Positions 63,825 to 64,000 of a stretch of 64,000 nt of DNA are shown here, piece after piece. Position 1 is the stretch's first letter; every line of letters starts with the position of its first letter. The position numbers and the translations under genes are program-made. Below the pieces are notes generated by a model. That model made no database searches. It was not told the DNA's origin and worked only from the letters and a program-made list of their open reading frames with translations. This stretch comes from Haloquadratum sp. (GTDB taxonomy: Archaea > Halobacteriota > Halobacteria > Halobacteriales > Haloferacaceae): NCBI GenBank assembly GCA_028275165.1, contig JAQCNF010000108.1, positions 16,871 to 80,870 on the forward strand. The letters run 5' to 3'.

Positions 63825-64000
63825 ATGCCGGAGACGACCTGCAGCTACGTCACACGCATCACGAACCACGAACAGGTTCGTGACGACCTCAGCGACTGCA
63901 GGTTTTCTGTCTCGAAACTGTGGGATGTCGGACGCTACGACATCCAGCAACAGTGGGACGAAGACGACGAAATACCCGGCGAAGCCGAACGAAAATCGGA
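63825..64000 (+). CDS. tnpB: IS1341-type transposase-associated TnpB (partial, runs off window)
   Basis: The first 58 codons read MPETTCSYVTRITNHEQVRD, FSVSKLWDVGRYDIQQQWDE and then EIPGEAERKS. This matches the N-terminus of haloarchaeal IS200/IS605-family OrfB (TnpB) proteins. TnpB proteins are RNA-guided nucleases related to Cas12, guided by an RNA from the element's 3' end. Catalytic residues and the zinc finger lie beyond the window, so intactness cannot be judged. No tnpA is seen upstream, as is usual for IS1341-type elements. Confidence 0.85.
   Translation, partial: MPETTCSYVTRITNHEQVRDDLSDCRFSVSKLWDVGRYDIQQQWDEDDEIPGEAERKS

Noticed and set aside
1..64000. CRISPR array or phage-defence island
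   Set aside because: No regularly spaced direct repeats and no cas, restriction or toxin-antitoxin genes were seen. The partial tnpB is the only RNA-guided nuclease relative.

Overview
The window is chromosomal DNA of a haloarchaeon. Many proteins are acidic (Asp/Glu-rich) and many genes have a TATA-like box 25-30 bases before the start codon, as expected for leaderless transcripts. The informational genes are archaeal: Spt5, SecE of the Sec61-gamma type, FtsZ1, aIF2-alpha, Nop10, L44e, S27e, RpoP, Pcc1, prefoldin beta, GGGP synthase, pantoate kinase and DtdA. The low-GC character of most genes, the intein and the remnants of IS200/IS605 (IS1341-type) elements point to Haloquadratum walsbyi or a close relative. 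This is an inference; no search was run. The gene order broadly follows a backbone I recall from Haloferax and other haloarchaea.

Layout. 0-8 kb: a partial gene, a PadR regulator, pyrophosphatase, rhomboid protease, endonuclease V, an SDR, ArsA/Get3 ATPase, an aminotransferase, a CinA-type protein and a membrane metal-dependent hydrolase. 8-16.7 kb: a degenerate PHP protein, spt5-secE-ftsZ1, dtdA, a Na/Ca-exchanger-like transporter, aroE-HhH-pabC, a Rieske protein and initiator tRNA-Met. 16.7-20 kb: GtrA with a GT2 glycosyltransferase, then a GC-rich patch with a nucleoside hydrolase. 20-25.2 kb: a DUF2298 membrane protein, then the translation cluster rpl44e-rps27e-aIF2a-nop10-PAC2. 25.8-31.6 kb: PhzF, then scpA-smc and a coiled-coil protein. 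31.8-40.3 kb: gatB, topA, GGGP synthase, aspS, then pantoate kinase and phosphopantothenate synthetase for CoA. 40.3-45.2 kb: a GST-family reductase, thi4 facing thiR, and dcd split by a 425-residue intein. 45.2-52 kb: pth2, truD, DUF2103, rpl37ae-rpoP-pcc1-pfdB-DUF3194, DUF2070 and guaAa. 52-56 kb: a degraded accessory stretch around the citramalate/isopropylmalate synthase gene, with remnants of IS1341-type elements and tRNA-Ser(CGA). 56-64 kb: an ABC exporter pair, photolyase, a sugar ABC transporter operon and the start of an IS1341-type tnpB that runs off the window.

Most of the window is core metabolism and information processing. The features most worth attention are the Ser1 intein in dCTP deaminase, with a degenerate endonuclease region and an XRE-like helix-turn-helix segment; a ribosomal protein L37Ae that has lost every cysteine; an AspRS with the residues of the non-discriminating type, matching the gatB gene nearby; a foreign-looking GC-rich patch at 18.3-20.0 kb; a family of related IS1341-type ends; and an unexplained element at 38.3-38.7 kb. 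I found no CRISPR array, complete defence island or clearly new multigene system.
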